Assembly (NCBI RefSeq): GCF_001426505.1
Contig: NZ_LMEV01000001.1
Location: 264,994 to 328,993 of the forward strand
DNA: 64,000 bases
Direction of reading: 5' to 3'
From: Variovorax sp. Root473
GTDB lineage: Bacteria > Pseudomonadota > Gammaproteobacteria > Burkholderiales > Burkholderiaceae_C
How positions within the stretch are numbered: position 1 is the first letter of the stretch; every line of letters begins with the position of its first letter. Below, one piece after another: positions 40,231-49,694 of the stretch. The position numbers were made by a program, and so were the translations under genes. The notes below the pieces were generated by a model, which saw nothing but the letters and a program-made list of their open reading frames with translations, did not search any database and was not told the origin of the DNA.

Positions 40231-41196
40231 TCATTCGTAGCCGAAGGAGCGCACGCGCGCCTCGTCGTCGGCCCAGCCCGAGCGCACCTTCACCCACAAC
40301 TCGAGGAACACCTTGGCGTCGGCCAGTTTCTCGAGCTCCACGCGGGTTTCCATGCCGATGCGCTTGATGCGCTCGCCCTTGTCGCCGATCACCATGGCCT
40401 TGTGGCCGTCGCGCTCGACCACGATGGTGGCGGCGATGCGCAGCAGGCGCTTCTGCCCCTTCTTCTGGGGCGGCTCTTCCTCGAACTTGTCGATGATGAC
40501 GGTCGAGGTGTAGGGCAGCTCGTCGCCCGTGAGGCGGAAGAGCTTTTCGCGCACCAGCTCGCCGGCGAGGAATTTCTCGCTGCGGTCGGTGAGTTCGTCT
40601 TCGTCGTAGAACCAGGGCTGCTCGGGCAGGTACTTCTCGCAGATGCCGAACAGGCGCTCGACGTCCTTCGCGTTCTTGGCCGACATGGGCACGAACTCGG
40701 CGAAGCTGTGCTTGGCCTGCATCGTCTGCAGCCAGGGCGCGATGTCGCCGCGGCGGTGCACGTTGTCCAGCTTGTTGGCCAGCAGCACCGTGGGGATGCC
40801 CTTGCCCAGCAGCTTGAGCACGCGCTCGTCGGCCGGCGTGAAGCTGCCGGCCTCGACCACGAAAAGAATCAGGTCCACATCGCCGACCGCGCCCTGCACG
40901 GTCTTGTTGAGCGACTTGTTCAGTGCGTTGGCATGCAGGGTCTGGAAACCCGGCGTGTCGACGAACACGAACTGCGTGGCGCCCAGCGTGCGCATGCCGG
41001 TGATGCGGTGGCGCGTGGTCTGCGCCTTGCGCGAGGTGATGCTGATCTTCTGGCCGACCAGCGCATTGAGCAGCGTCGACTTGCCCACATTGGGCTTGCC
41101 GACGATGGCGATCAGGCCGCAGTGCTGCGGCCCGGTGGCAGGCGTGTCGCCTGCGGTGTCTTCGGGTCCCGCTGCGGGATTGGTTACATCGTTCAT
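40231..41196 (-). CDS. era: GTPase Era
   Basis: Era helps assemble the 30S ribosomal subunit at the 16S rRNA 3' end. The 321-residue protein has G1 [16 protein letters not shown]3 FVDTPGFQ, G4 LLANKLD and a G5 PMSAKN. The C-terminal KH domain has [10 protein letters not shown] and [14 protein letters not shown]. It has about 20 extra N-terminal residues rich in Pro and Thr. It follows rnc by 7 bp and precedes recO by 1 bp. Confidence 0.98.
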   Translation of the reverse strand: MNDVTNPAAGPEDTAGDTPATGPQHCGLIAIVGKPNVGKSTLLNALVGQKISITSRKAQTTRHRITGMRTLGATQFVFVDTPGFQTLHANALNKSLNKTVQGAVGDVDLILFVVEAGSFTPADERVLKLLGKGIPTVLLANKLDNVHRRGDIAPWLQTMQAKHSFAEFVPMSAKNAKDVERLFGICEKYLPEQPWFYDEDELTDRSEKFLAGELVREKLFRLTGDELPYTSTVIIDKFEEEPPQKKGQKRLLRIAATIVVERDGHKAMVIGDKGERIKRIGMETRVELEKLADAKVFLELWVKVRSGWADDEARVRSFGYE

Positions 41197-41203
41197 TCTG
41201 ATT

Positions 41204-41905
41204 TCACGCGGCGCCGCGTGCCTTGAGCCGGATCAACATGGCGGCCGCGGCAGCTTGCTCGCCGGCGCGGCGCGAGCCGCCGATGCCGCGCTCACGAAGG
41301 CCCAGCTCGGGCACCTCGCACTCGACATCGAAGGTCTGCTTGTGCGCTGCACCCAGCGTCGCTGCCACGCGGTACACCGGTAGCTTCATTTTGTGGCCCT
41401 GCAGCCATTCCTGCAATTCGGTCTTCGGGTCCTTGGCTGCGGCTTCCATGCGCGGATTGATCTCGACCGCCTCGTAGAGCCGGTGCACCAGCGCCTGTGC
41501 GGCGGCAAAGCCGGCGTCCAGGTAGACCGCGCCGATCAGCGCCTCGAGCGCGTCGGCCAGGATGGAGGGGCGGTTCGGGCCGCCCGAGCGGGCCTCGCCT
41601 TCACCCAGGCGCAGCAGCGGCGACAGCGCCAGCCCCAGCGCGAGCCGGTGCAGCGTGTCCTGCTTGACCAGGTTGGCCCGCACGCGCGACAGGTCGCCCT
41701 CCGGCAGTTCCGAGAGACGGATGTACAGCAGGTGCGAGACGGCCAGGTTCAGCACCGAGTCGCCGAGAAACTCGAGGCGCTCGTTGTGGTCGGCCGAGAA
41801 ACTGCGGTGCGTGAGCGCGAGCTGGAGCAGCCGCGGGTCCGAGAACGTGTACTGAAGGCGCGCCTGCAGCGCGACGAGGCTGCCGTCCACCTTCTTGTTC
41901 GACAC
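41204..41905 (-). CDS. rnc: Ribonuclease III
   Basis: RNase III cuts double-stranded RNA in rRNA processing. The 233-residue protein has the family signature [14 protein letters not shown] with catalytic acids, a second site in [17 protein letters not shown], and a C-terminal double-stranded RNA-binding domain (about 160-230, [20 protein letters not shown]). I chose the GTG at 41905, which gives the start [17 protein letters not shown], 5 bp after the DUF4845 gene. Longer in-frame extensions enter that gene. Confidence 0.95.
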   Translation of the reverse strand: MSNKKVDGSLVALQARLQYTFSDPRLLQLALTHRSFSADHNERLEFLGDSVLNLAVSHLLYIRLSELPEGDLSRVRANLVKQDTLHRLALGLALSPLLRLGEGEARSGGPNRPSILADALEALIGAVYLDAGFAAAQALVHRLYEAVEINPRMEAAAKDPKTELQEWLQGHKMKLPVYRVAATLGAAHKQTFDVECEVPELGLRERGIGGSRRAGEQAAAAAMLIRLKARGAA

Positions 41906-41910
41906 CGCGG

Positions 41911-42282
41911 TCAGCGGGACTCGCCCTTGTATTTGAGCGTCAGGTAGGCCGGCCCGAACAGCGGAATCTCGCGCTCGTACGCATACCCCACGACGACCTT
42001 GTCGCCCACCTTCTTGATCTCGAGGTCCCGGCCGCTGACCGACTTGAAGTCGTCGATGGCCTGGGCGCGGTCGAAGATCGCGCGGATCTCGGGCACTGTC
42101 GTGCCTTCCTTGGCCTTGTTGGCGGCCTTGTCGATGGCCTGCCATTCGATCAGCGTCGGAATGACCTGCGCGACGACAACGCCGAGGCAGCCCAGCACCG
42201 CCGCGACGAACACCAGGCCGATGAACGAGATACCGCGCTGGCGCGCAGCGCTGCCACGGACGGACCGACTGTTGGTTCTCAT
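41911..42282 (-). CDS. DUF4845 family protein
   Basis: The 123-residue protein has a basic N-terminus ([20 protein letters not shown]) and one transmembrane helix (about 19-42, [20 protein letters not shown]). An outside domain follows with [18 protein letters not shown]. This looks like a pilin-like or membrane-anchored small domain. Position between lepB and rnc is typical for the family. The function is not known. Confidence 0.85.
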   Translation of the reverse strand: MRTNSRSVRGSAARQRGISFIGLVFVAAVLGCLGVVVAQVIPTLIEWQAIDKAANKAKEGTTVPEIRAIFDRAQAIDDFKSVSGRDLEIKKVGDKVVVGYAYEREIPLFGPAYLTLKYKGESR

Positions 42283-42323
42283 GCCCTCTTACCCCTCGAA
42301 CAGTGTCGTTGACTGCTGATTAA

Positions 42324-43289
42324 TTATTGAAACGGACCGATGCGACCGAGATCGCCGAAATTCATCCAGACAAAGAAGGCCCTGCCCACGATGTTCTTGT
42401 CCGGTACGAATCCCCAGAAACGGGAATCGGCCGAATTATCGCGGTTGTCGCCCATCATGAAGTAGTTGCCTTCGGGCACCTTGCAGACCACGCCTTCGAC
42501 CGAGTAGCGGCAGTTCTCGCGGAACGGGAAATCGCTGGCGCCCGGCACGAAGGCGGGGGCGTTCTCGTCGTTGAGGATCTTGTGCTGCTTGCCGCCGAGG
42601 TCTTCGTCGAACTGCTTCAGGATGCGCATCGACTCGCCGTCGAGGTAGTCGGCGATCGGGGCCTTGCCCACCGGCTGGCCGTTGATCGTGAGCTTCTTGT
42701 TCAGGTAGGCCACCTCGTCGCCCGGAATGCCGACCACGCGCTTGATGTAGTCCATGCTGGGCTTGGGCGGGTATCGGAACACCACCACGTCGCCGCGCGC
42801 CAGTGGCGTGCCGTCGGTGATCTTGGTGTTGACGACCGGCAGGCGCAGGCCGTAGGTGAACTTGTTGACCAGGATGAGGTCGCCGGTCAGCAGCGTGGGC
42901 ATCATCGAGCCCGAGGGAATCTTGAAGGGCTCGTACAGGAACGAGCGCAGCAGGAACACCACCAGGATCACGGGGAACAGGCCCGCGGTCCAGTCGAGCC
43001 ACCAGGGCTGCATCAGCAGGCGCTCGCTGGCCTTGGCGTCGGTGGTGTCGACCTGGGTGATGCCCTGCCCCGCCAGCCGCGTGTTGCGTTCGGCGATGGA
43101 GCTCTCGAGCGTGGCGGCGGCGCGTTCGCGCTGCGGCAGGAAGTAGAAGCGCTCGGCCAGCCAGTAGACCCCGGTGACCACCGTGGCCACGAACAGCAGC
43201 AGCGCAAAGTTGCCTTCGAGCGCGCCGAAATACCAGGCGCCGACGTAGCTGGCGAACGCCGCGAGAACCAGGGTGGTGAGGTATGCCAT
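42324..43289 (-). CDS. lepB: Signal peptidase I
   Basis: LepB cleaves signal peptides of exported proteins. The 321-residue protein has N-terminal membrane helices (about 1-20, 25-45 and 95-115). The catalytic serine is in KIPSGSMMPTLL and the catalytic lysine in DYIKRVVGIPGDEV. The final MMGDNRDNSADSRFWGFV box is conserved. The ATG at 43289 gives the start; the frame continues upstream into lepA. It lies 11 bp after lepA and 41 bp before the DUF4845 gene. Confidence 0.97.
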   Translation of the reverse strand: MAYLTTLVLAAFASYVGAWYFGALEGNFALLLFVATVVTGVYWLAERFYFLPQRERAAATLESSIAERNTRLAGQGITQVDTTDAKASERLLMQPWWLDWTAGLFPVILVVFLLRSFLYEPFKIPSGSMMPTLLTGDLILVNKFTYGLRLPVVNTKITDGTPLARGDVVVFRYPPKPSMDYIKRVVGIPGDEVAYLNKKLTINGQPVGKAPIADYLDGESMRILKQFDEDLGGKQHKILNDENAPAFVPGASDFPFRENCRYSVEGVVCKVPEGNYFMMGDNRDNSADSRFWGFVPDKNIVGRAFFVWMNFGDLGRIGPFQ

Positions 43290-43300
43290 GTTCGTGGTGA

Positions 43301-45115
43301 TCAGTCTTCGACCTGCAGAATCGCGAGGAAGGCCTCTTGCGGGACTTCGACGGAACCGATCTGCTTCATTCTTTTCTTGCCCGCCTTCTGCTTCTCGAGC
43401 AGCTTCTTCTTGCGGGAGATGTCGCCGCCGTAGCACTTGGCGAGCACGTTCTTGCGAAGTGCCTTGATTGTCTCACGCGCAATGATCGTGACCCCGATGG
43501 CCGCCTGGATCGCCACGTCGTACATCTGGCGCGAAATGATCTCGCGCATCTTCGAGACCACCGCCCGGCCGCGGTACTGCGACTGGCTGCGGTGCACGAT
43601 GATCGACAGCGCATCGACCTTGTCGCCGTTGAGCAGGATGTCGACCTTCACCACGTCGGAGGCGCGGTATTCCTTGAATTCGTAGTCCATGGAGGCGTAG
43701 CCGCGGCTCACCGACTTCAGCTTGTCGAAGAAGTCGAGCACGATTTCGCCGAGCGGCATCTCGTAGGTCAGCATGACCTGGCGGCCGTGGTAGGCCATGT
43801 TCAGCTGCACGCCGCGCTTCTGGTTGGCCAGCGTCATGACGGAGCCGACGTATTCCTGCGGCATGTACAGGTGCACGGTGACGATGGGCTCGCGAATTTC
43901 CGCCATCTTGCCGACGTCGGGCATCTTGGACGGGTTCTCGACCATGATGACTTCGCCGTCGTTGCGCACCACCTGGTAGACCACGCTCGGCGCGGTCGTG
44001 ATCAGGTCCTGGTCGAACTCGCGCTCCAGGCGCTCCTGCACGATCTCCATGTGCAGCAGGCCCAGGAAGCCGCAGCGGAAGCCGAAGCCCAGCGCCTGGC
44101 TCACTTCGGGTTCGTAGCGCAGCGACGAATCGTTGAGCTTGAGCTTCTCGAGCGCGTCGCGCAGCGAGTCGTACTCGCTGGCTTCGGTCGGGTACAGCCC
44201 CGCGAACACCTGCGGCTGGATTTCCTTGAAGCCGGGCAGCGCCTCGGTGGCCGTGGCGGCCGCGCCGCCGGTGCCGGGCCGGATCAGCGTGACCGTGTCG
44301 CCGACCTTGGCCGCCTGCAGCTCCTTGATTCCCGCGATGATGTAGCCCACCTCGCCGGCTTCGAGCGACGCGCGCGCTTCGTTGGCGGGCGTGAAGACGC
44401 CGATGCTGTCGGCGTTGTACATGGCGCCCGAGGCCATCATCTTGATGCGCTCACCCTTCACGAGGCGACCATCGACCACGCGCACCAGCATCACGACGCC
44501 GACGTACGGGTCGAACCAGCTGTCGATGATCATCGCGCGCAGCGGGCCGTCGGGATTGCCGCGCGGCGCGGGCATGCGCGCGACGATGGTCTCGAGGATG
44601 TCGTCGATGCCGACACCGGTTTTTGCGGAGCACGGAATCGCGTCGGTCGCGTCGATGCCGATCACGTCTTCGATTTCGGTGCGCGCGTTGTCGAGGTCCG
44701 CGTTCGGCAGGTCGATCTTGTTGAGCACCGGCACCACTTCGACGCCAAGGTCGAGCGCGGTGTAGCAGTTGGCCACCGTCTGCGCTTCGACGCCTTGCGA
44801 TGCGTCGACGACGAGCAATGCGCCTTCGCATGCCGACAGCGAGCGGCTCACCTCGTACGAGAAGTCGACGTGGCCCGGCGTATCGATCAGATTGAGGTTG
44901 TAGACCTGTCCATCGCGTGCCTTGTAGTGCAGCGCAGCGGTCTGTGCCTTGATGGTTATCCCACGCTCTTTTTCGATGTCCATCGAGTCGAGCACCTGCG
45001 CTTCCATCTCCCGTTCAGCGAGACCGCCGCAACGCTGGATCAAACGGTCTGCGAGCGTCGACTTGCCATGGTCGATGTGCGCAATGATCGAAAAATTTCT
45101 GATGTGATTCATCAA
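43301..45115 (-). CDS. lepA: Elongation factor 4 (LepA)
   Basis: LepA is a ribosome-binding GTPase implicated in back-translocation and in 30S biogenesis. The 604-residue protein has G1 [16 protein letters not shown]2 ERGITIK, G3 [19 protein letters not shown] and G4 [12 protein letters not shown]. It ends in the lysine-rich LepA C-terminal domain ([20 protein letters not shown]). It is the first gene of the lepA-lepB-DUF4845-rnc-era-recO-pdxJ-acpS-nagZ run. An intrinsic terminator stands in its leader at 45165-45199. Confidence 0.98.
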   Translation of the reverse strand: MMNHIRNFSIIAHIDHGKSTLADRLIQRCGGLAEREMEAQVLDSMDIEKERGITIKAQTAALHYKARDGQVYNLNLIDTPGHVDFSYEVSRSLSACEGALLVVDASQGVEAQTVANCYTALDLGVEVVPVLNKIDLPNADLDNARTEIEDVIGIDATDAIPCSAKTGVGIDDILETIVARMPAPRGNPDGPLRAMIIDSWFDPYVGVVMLVRVVDGRLVKGERIKMMASGAMYNADSIGVFTPANEARASLEAGEVGYIIAGIKELQAAKVGDTVTLIRPGTGGAAATATEALPGFKEIQPQVFAGLYPTEASEYDSLRDALEKLKLNDSSLRYEPEVSQALGFGFRCGFLGLLHMEIVQERLEREFDQDLITTAPSVVYQVVRNDGEVIMVENPSKMPDVGKMAEIREPIVTVHLYMPQEYVGSVMTLANQKRGVQLNMAYHGRQVMLTYEMPLGEIVLDFFDKLKSVSRGYASMDYEFKEYRASDVVKVDILLNGDKVDALSIIVHRSQSQYRGRAVVSKMREIISRQMYDVAIQAAIGVTIIARETIKALRKNVLAKCYGGDISRKKKLLEKQKAGKKRMKQIGSVEVPQEAFLAILQVED

Positions 45116-45164
45116 CGGGAACGCTTAAGTACTTGAATTGGCTCGGGCGCCGAGGGGCGCGGCC

Positions 45165-45199
45165 AAGAAAAAAGGGCGCGTCTTCTGGAGACGCGCCCT
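45165..45199 (-). terminator. Intrinsic terminator inside the lepA leader
   Basis: On the minus strand AGGGCGCGTCT (45199-45189) pairs perfectly with AGACGCGCCCT (45183-45173) around a 5-nt loop and is followed by a run of six or so T residues. The end lies about 50 bp before the lepA ATG. There is no T-run for the plus strand. Confidence 0.88.
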
Positions 45200-45462
45200 G
45201 AACCAACAAGCAATGGCAACTGCAGTAGTTGGAACTTCATTGTAGGCAAAAAGGGAGGCACGTACATCCGGGAACAGGGTCCAAAGGGCTCGTTGCAGGT
45301 CCACAACATCAAAGATACTCACAACTTATCAACAGGATCGGTGGAGCAGTAGCTGAACAACTTGTGGGCGATCTGTGGAGCACCGGTGGACGGCTGTCTG
45401 ACATCTCGCATCGTGAAGGCCTTCGCCCTCTTTATGCGCTGACTGGCCGCCAGGAGCTGTCT

Positions 45463-45468
45463 ATTCTA
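45463..45468 (-). promoter_or_regulatory. Candidate -10 element for the lepA leader
   Basis: Reads TAGAAT on the minus strand inside an AT-rich stretch. A -35 is not clear. Transcription from here would pass through the terminator at 45165-45199. Confidence 0.35.
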
Positions 45469-45582
45469 CCGAAATTCGTCCTTAGCCCTTTTATAAGTTA
45501 GTGATTGCAAACAAATCTTCGCGTTTTCAAGGCCCCGGATTTTTTTAGAGGCCGGCGCCGAAGCGTCGTAAACACCTCGAAA

Positions 45583-45618
45583 AAATGGCCCCAAACCCGA
45601 CTGCCGGGTGGGGCCACT
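45583..45618 (-). terminator. Intrinsic terminator after the mucD gene
   Basis: On the minus strand TGGCCCCA pairs with TGGGGCCA, with an inner ACCCG/CGGGT pairing, and the hairpin is followed by TTTTTT. It lies 17 bp after the serine protease stop codon. Confidence 0.9.
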
Positions 45619-45634
45619 TGACGCCGACGCCGTA

Positions 45635-47113
45635 TCAGCGTGCGGGTCGGATCAGGGCGTACTGCGCCCAGTCGCCCCGGCGGTAGAGCACGCTCAACGA
45701 CTTGGCCTTGTCCGCCTTGGCGACCGCCGCCTCGAATTCGCGGGCATTCGCCACCTCGAGATTGCCCACTGCGAGGATGACGTCGCCCTCGCGCAGGCCG
45801 GCTCGCGCCGCGGCGTCGTTGGCGGCATCGACCTTCACGCCGCCCTTCAGCTTGAGTTCCTTCTTCTGCGCGTCGGTGAGATCGCTCACCGCGAGGCCGA
45901 GCGACTTGAGTGCCGCGGAAGCAGACGGCTTCGCAGCCGGCTCGTCGCGGTCGGTCGCGCGCTTGGCGGGCTTGTCCGGCTCGATTTCGGCGATGGTCAC
46001 GCTCAGGTCGCGCGAGTTGCCGCGGCGGAACACGGTGAGCGTGCTCTTGGTGCCCGGCTTGGTGTTGCCCACGAGGCGCGGCAGGTCGCTCGGCTTTTCG
46101 ATCGCCTTGCCGTCGAACTTGGTAATGACGTCGCCCGGCTCCACGCCGGCCTTCTCGCCCGGCGACCCGGCTTCGACGCCGCGCACCAGCGCGCCCTGCG
46201 CCTTGCCCAGACCGATGGCTTCAGCCACGTCCTTGGTGACCTGATCGATCTGCACGCCGATGCGCCCACGCGACACGCGCCCCGAGGTGCGCAGCTGCTC
46301 GCTGACGCGGATGGCCTCGTCGATCGGGATCGAGAACGAGATGCCCATGAAGCCGCCCGAGCGCGAATAGATCTGGCTGTTGATGCCCACCACTTCGCCG
46401 CGCATGTTGATCAGCGGACCGCCCGAGTTGCCGGGATTGATGGCCACGTCGGTCTGGATGAACGGCAGGTACTCGCCCGTGTCGCGCTGCTTGGCGCTCA
46501 CGATGCCGGCCGTGACGGTGTTCTCCAGGCCGAAGGGCGAGCCGATCGCCATCACCCACTCGCCCACGCGCAGCTTGGAGATGTCGCCCACCTTCACCGC
46601 GGGCAGGCCCGTGGCTTCGATCTTCACCACGGCCACGTCGGTGCGCTTGTCGGCGCCGATGATCTTGGCCTTGAACTCGCGCTTGTCAGGCAGCGTGACC
46701 AGCACCTCGGAGGCGTCTTCCACCACGTGCGCGTTGGTCATGACGTAGCCGTCGCCCGTCAGGATGAAGCCCGAGCCCACGCCGCGCGGACGCTCTTCCT
46801 CCTGCTGCGGACGGTTCGGACGCGGCCCCTGGCGTGGCGTTCCCGGCAGCGGCTGGCCGAAGAAGCGACGGAAGAACTCCTGCATTTCCTCGTCCATCTC
46901 GCCGTTGCCGCCGCCGCGTTGCGCGACCTTCTCGACGGTGCGGATGTTGACCACGGACGGACCGACCTGGTCGACCAGGTCGGTGAAGTCGGGTAGCGTG
47001 CGCGTTTGCGCATGCACCGACTCGACCGGCAGGAAAGTGGCGCCGGCCGTCAGCGCCAGCGCAAAGGCCAGCAGACCGGAACGAAGCTTGTGTCCCTCGA
47101 CTTTGAACATCAT
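45635..47113 (-). CDS. mucD: Periplasmic serine endoprotease DegP/MucD-like
   Basis: DegP-type proteases degrade misfolded envelope proteins. The 492-residue product has a signal peptide (about 1-35), the catalytic triad in TNAHVVED (His), RTDVAVVKI (Asp) and PGNSGGPLIN (Ser), and two PDZ domains (about 275-370 and 400-485). The ATG at 47113 is preferred over a TTG 15 bp upstream because a GGAAAG is spaced correctly before it. It is the last gene of the rpoE-rseA-rseB-mucD run, matching an envelope-stress regulon. Confidence 0.96.
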   Translation of the reverse strand: MMFKVEGHKLRSGLLAFALALTAGATFLPVESVHAQTRTLPDFTDLVDQVGPSVVNIRTVEKVAQRGGGNGEMDEEMQEFFRRFFGQPLPGTPRQGPRPNRPQQEEERPRGVGSGFILTGDGYVMTNAHVVEDASEVLVTLPDKREFKAKIIGADKRTDVAVVKIEATGLPAVKVGDISKLRVGEWVMAIGSPFGLENTVTAGIVSAKQRDTGEYLPFIQTDVAINPGNSGGPLINMRGEVVGINSQIYSRSGGFMGISFSIPIDEAIRVSEQLRTSGRVSRGRIGVQIDQVTKDVAEAIGLGKAQGALVRGVEAGSPGEKAGVEPGDVITKFDGKAIEKPSDLPRLVGNTKPGTKSTLTVFRRGNSRDLSVTIAEIEPDKPAKRATDRDEPAAKPSASAALKSLGLAVSDLTDAQKKELKLKGGVKVDAANDAAARAGLREGDVILAVGNLEVANAREFEAAVAKADKAKSLSVLYRRGDWAQYALIRPAR

Positions 47114-47221
47114 CGGTTGTCTTTCCAAAAGAACAGAGCTGCAAATAACGACAGAGGTTATGAGTTTCCGGCGCCGGCTTGGTTCAGCCCGAACGCCTGC
47201 ACGGCGTCAGCCCATCGCCCG

Positions 47222-48301
47222 TCAGCGCGTGCGCGCGAGGCTCTGGGCAAAGGCATTGAGCGTCTGCTGCGGCACCTCGCCGACCGCGGTCAGCCACCAG
47301 TCGCTGGCCGGTGCGGGCAGTCGCCGGCGGATCGCGTTGGTGGCGCCGATGGTCAGCACGCCGTCGCCCGGCGTGCGCGTGGGATCGTAGCGTTCGATGA
47401 AGAGCGAGACCGTCGCCAGGCCATCGGAGAAGGTCCACTGGACGGTGGTCGCCTCGGGCTTGGACGGCTTGCCGTCGCCGGCGGGCAGCGCGGGGCGCCG
47501 GAAGAAGCTTCGGGGCTTGAATCCGGCCACGGGTGTGCGCAGCATCCAGCCTTCGTCCTGCGCGGTGCTGCGTTCGAGTTCAAGCTTCTCGATGCGGTAG
47601 CCGCTGGTGTTGGCCATCATCTGCGCCAGTGCCTGAGCCTTCACGGGCGCGTCGAGCTGCAGCTCGGAGAACGCCGACTGCTCGACCACGCGGGTGTCGC
47701 TGTCGACGGTCTGGAGTTTCACCACGAGGCCGGAGCGGCGTTCGCTCCAGATGCGGTAGCCAAAGCGCAGGCCGTCGCGCGGCACCAGTTGCACCACGTC
47801 GGCATCGAAGCCCGCGACGCGGTCCTTGCCGATGGCGCGCACGTCGTAGTAGTCGCCCACCGACGAATCGGGCTTGTCGGGCAGGTTGGGGAACAGGTCG
47901 AGGTTCTCGCGTTTTTCGACCTTCACGAGCTTTGCCTCGGGCAGGAAGGTCATCACGTTGCGGTTGCGCCGGAAGGTCGAGCGCGGCGGGCCCGACAGCG
48001 CTTCGATGCGCTCCAGCTGGTGCTCGCCGTCGCGCACATGCCAGATGCGCGCGCTCGACAGGTCGCCGCCCGGGGCCGACACCACGAAGGTGCCCACGTA
48101 GCTGCGCTGCCGCGCGCCCGCATGCATGCGCTGCAGCCACTCTGTGACGCCCATGGCCGGCGGCTCGTCGTTCTGCGCCGAGGGCACGCTCTTCGTGTTC
48201 GCCGCACCGTAGCGGGTTTGCGCGACGGCCATCTGTCCCAGGCAAAGAACAGCGAGCACGAGCACGAAGGTACGTGCGGAAATCGGCATTTGAACGGTCA
48301 T
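47222..48301 (-). CDS. rseB: Sigma-E factor regulatory protein RseB/MucB
   Basis: RseB binds the periplasmic part of RseA and senses envelope damage. The 359-residue protein has a signal peptide (about 1-27, LAVLCLGQMAVAQ), an N-terminal MucB/RseB domain (SYVGTFVVSAPGGDLSSARI, RNRNVMTFLPE) and a smaller C-terminal domain. It is 23 bp downstream of rseA. The gap to mucD is 108 bp. Confidence 0.92.
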   Translation of the reverse strand: MTVQMPISARTFVLVLAVLCLGQMAVAQTRYGAANTKSVPSAQNDEPPAMGVTEWLQRMHAGARQRSYVGTFVVSAPGGDLSSARIWHVRDGEHQLERIEALSGPPRSTFRRNRNVMTFLPEAKLVKVEKRENLDLFPNLPDKPDSSVGDYYDVRAIGKDRVAGFDADVVQLVPRDGLRFGYRIWSERRSGLVVKLQTVDSDTRVVEQSAFSELQLDAPVKAQALAQMMANTSGYRIEKLELERSTAQDEGWMLRTPVAGFKPRSFFRRPALPAGDGKPSKPEATTVQWTFSDGLATVSLFIERYDPTRTPGDGVLTIGATNAIRRRLPAPASDWWLTAVGEVPQQTLNAFAQSLARTR

Positions 48302-48324
48302 TGCAGGCGGCGACGGGCGCGCAA

Positions 48325-48993
48325 TCAGCGCGTGGGGCCCTCGAAGGTGGCGTTGCGCAGGAAACCGGACGGCATTTGCGATGCGCCGCCCGCCTGCTGG
48401 TGAGCTTCGAGCAGCTGGTCAAGGCGCGGATCGCGCAGCATGACTTGCGGATTGCCGTTGCCGACCAGCACACGGGACGGCGTCAAGGCGCCGTTGCCCG
48501 CCAACGCGCTGCCACCCGCTGCGAGAACCGAATTCGCCACGGACGGTTGCACCACGGCCAGTTGTGCGCCGCCGCTCGGCACTGCGGCGCCATTGCCGAC
48601 GAGCGTCCAGCTGATGGCCGCCACGGCCATCAGCGACGCGGCGCCGGCCACCAGCTTCCAGCGGAACACAGGCTCGTTGGCCGCTTCGGCGCGTTGCCGC
48701 ACAGGCATCGCGACCGGCACGGCGGCCAGCGGCGCCACGGTCACGGACGGCGCGATCACGACGGGTTCTTGTGCAAGCCGCTGCTGGAAGCGCGCCAGAA
48801 AAGCCGAGGTGTCGGTGCAGCGCGCATGCGCCGACGAGCGCAGCACGTCGCCCACCACGTGGTAGGCGTGCCAGGCGTCGCGCGAGTCGTCTTCAGCGCA
48901 GACGGATTCGATCGCACGCGCGAACGCCTCGCCCTGCAATTGGCCATCCGCGAGCGCGGACACCTGTTCCCGAACCGTCATCGTCTGATTCAT
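48325..48993 (-). CDS. rseA: Sigma-E factor negative regulatory protein RseA/MucA
   Basis: RseA is the membrane anti-sigma factor that holds RpoE. The 222-residue protein has a cytoplasmic anti-sigma domain (VREQVSALADGQLQGEAFA, DAWHAYHVVGDVLRSS), a transmembrane helix (about 113-133, KLVAGAASLMAVAAISWTLV) and a periplasmic Ala/Gly-rich part. I chose the ATG at 48993; a TTG at 49017 would overlap rpoE. The sequence is divergent from E. coli RseA, but domain order and position are right. Confidence 0.92.
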   Translation of the reverse strand: MNQTMTVREQVSALADGQLQGEAFARAIESVCAEDDSRDAWHAYHVVGDVLRSSAHARCTDTSAFLARFQQRLAQEPVVIAPSVTVAPLAAVPVAMPVRQRAEAANEPVFRWKLVAGAASLMAVAAISWTLVGNGAAVPSGGAQLAVVQPSVANSVLAAGGSALAGNGALTPSRVLVGNGNPQVMLRDPRLDQLLEAHQQAGGASQMPSGFLRNATFEGPTR

Positions 48994-49010
48994 GTCATTC
49001 ACCTGCTGAT

Positions 49011-49685
49011 CTACCAACGCTTGCCGGACTGGTTGTCCAGCAGCGGCTTGACCCGGGCCGAAATGGCCTCACGCGCCCGGAAAATACGCGAGCGCACCGT
49101 GCCGATCGGACAATCCATGACCTCGGCAATCTCTTCGTAACTCATCCCGTCGATCTCGCGCAACGTGACTGCCTGGCGCAACTCGGTAGGCAGTGCTTCC
49201 ATGGCAGCCTCGACGGCGCTGGCGATTTCGTTCGCTGCCATGACCGATTCGGGGGTTTCATCGGTGGTTGGTTCGTTTCCGGGGCGGTAAGTTTCATCCT
49301 CGTCGTCCGAGGACGAACGCAATGCGCTTTCGGAGACGGTCGGATCGCGCTTCATGTCCACCAGCGCCTTCTTGGCGGTGTTCACCGCGATCCGGTAGAG
49401 CCAGGTGTAGAACTGCGCCTCGCCGCGGAACTGGTGCAGCGCGCGGTAGGCACGGATGAAGGTTTCCTGGGCGATGTCCTCGACCAGGTCGACATCGCGC
49501 ACCATCCGCCCGATCAGCCGTTCGATGCGGCGCTGGTACTTGATGACCAGCAGCTCGAACGCCTTCTGGTCGCCCGCGACGGTGCGCTGGACCAACTGGA
49601 AGTCGACCTCACCCGGGCGCGGCGCCTGCGCCGCCCCGTCGGGCAGCACGGACTCCGGGGGCACGGGCGGCAAGGAAGTGGTCAT
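49011..49685 (-). CDS. rpoE: RNA polymerase sigma factor RpoE (AlgU type)
   Basis: This 224-residue ECF sigma factor controls the envelope-stress response. Region 2 has YQRRIERLIGRMVRDVDLVE and AQETFIRAYRALHQFRGEA, and region 4 has LREIDGMSYEEIAEVMDCPI and TVRSRIFRAREAI. It has about 25 extra residues at the N-terminus and an acidic linker between regions (about 125-150). It starts the rpoE-rseA-rseB-mucD set, but in this genome sits 9 bp after a small membrane protein gene that follows fabF. Confidence 0.96.
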   Translation of the reverse strand: MTTSLPPVPPESVLPDGAAQAPRPGEVDFQLVQRTVAGDQKAFELLVIKYQRRIERLIGRMVRDVDLVEDIAQETFIRAYRALHQFRGEAQFYTWLYRIAVNTAKKALVDMKRDPTVSESALRSSSDDEDETYRPGNEPTTDETPESVMAANEIASAVEAAMEALPTELRQAVTLREIDGMSYEEIAEVMDCPIGTVRSRIFRAREAISARVKPLLDNQSGKRW

Positions 49686-49694
49686 CGAAACGGG

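Larger units (their letters stand above)
45116..45582 (-). other. Leader/intergenic region upstream of lepA
   Basis: No protein gene is convincing here. On the minus strand I see a -10-like TAGAAT (45463-45468), an AT-rich block up to about 45545, and an intrinsic terminator at 45165-45199. This layout could give a short RNA of about 290 nt or an attenuated lepA leader. On the plus strand, TTATCAACA (45326-45334) and two TGTGG-containing sites (45363-45371, 45374-45382) partly resemble DnaA boxes. Confidence 0.5.

Noticed and set aside
43337..45136. 599-codon open frame opposite lepA
   Set aside because: Mirror of the complete LepA gene with all G motifs; no support of its own.
45125..45322. 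Small minus-strand open frame of 65 codons before lepA
   Set aside because: Its coding sequence would run through the intrinsic terminator hairpin at 45165-45199, and the product resembles nothing known.
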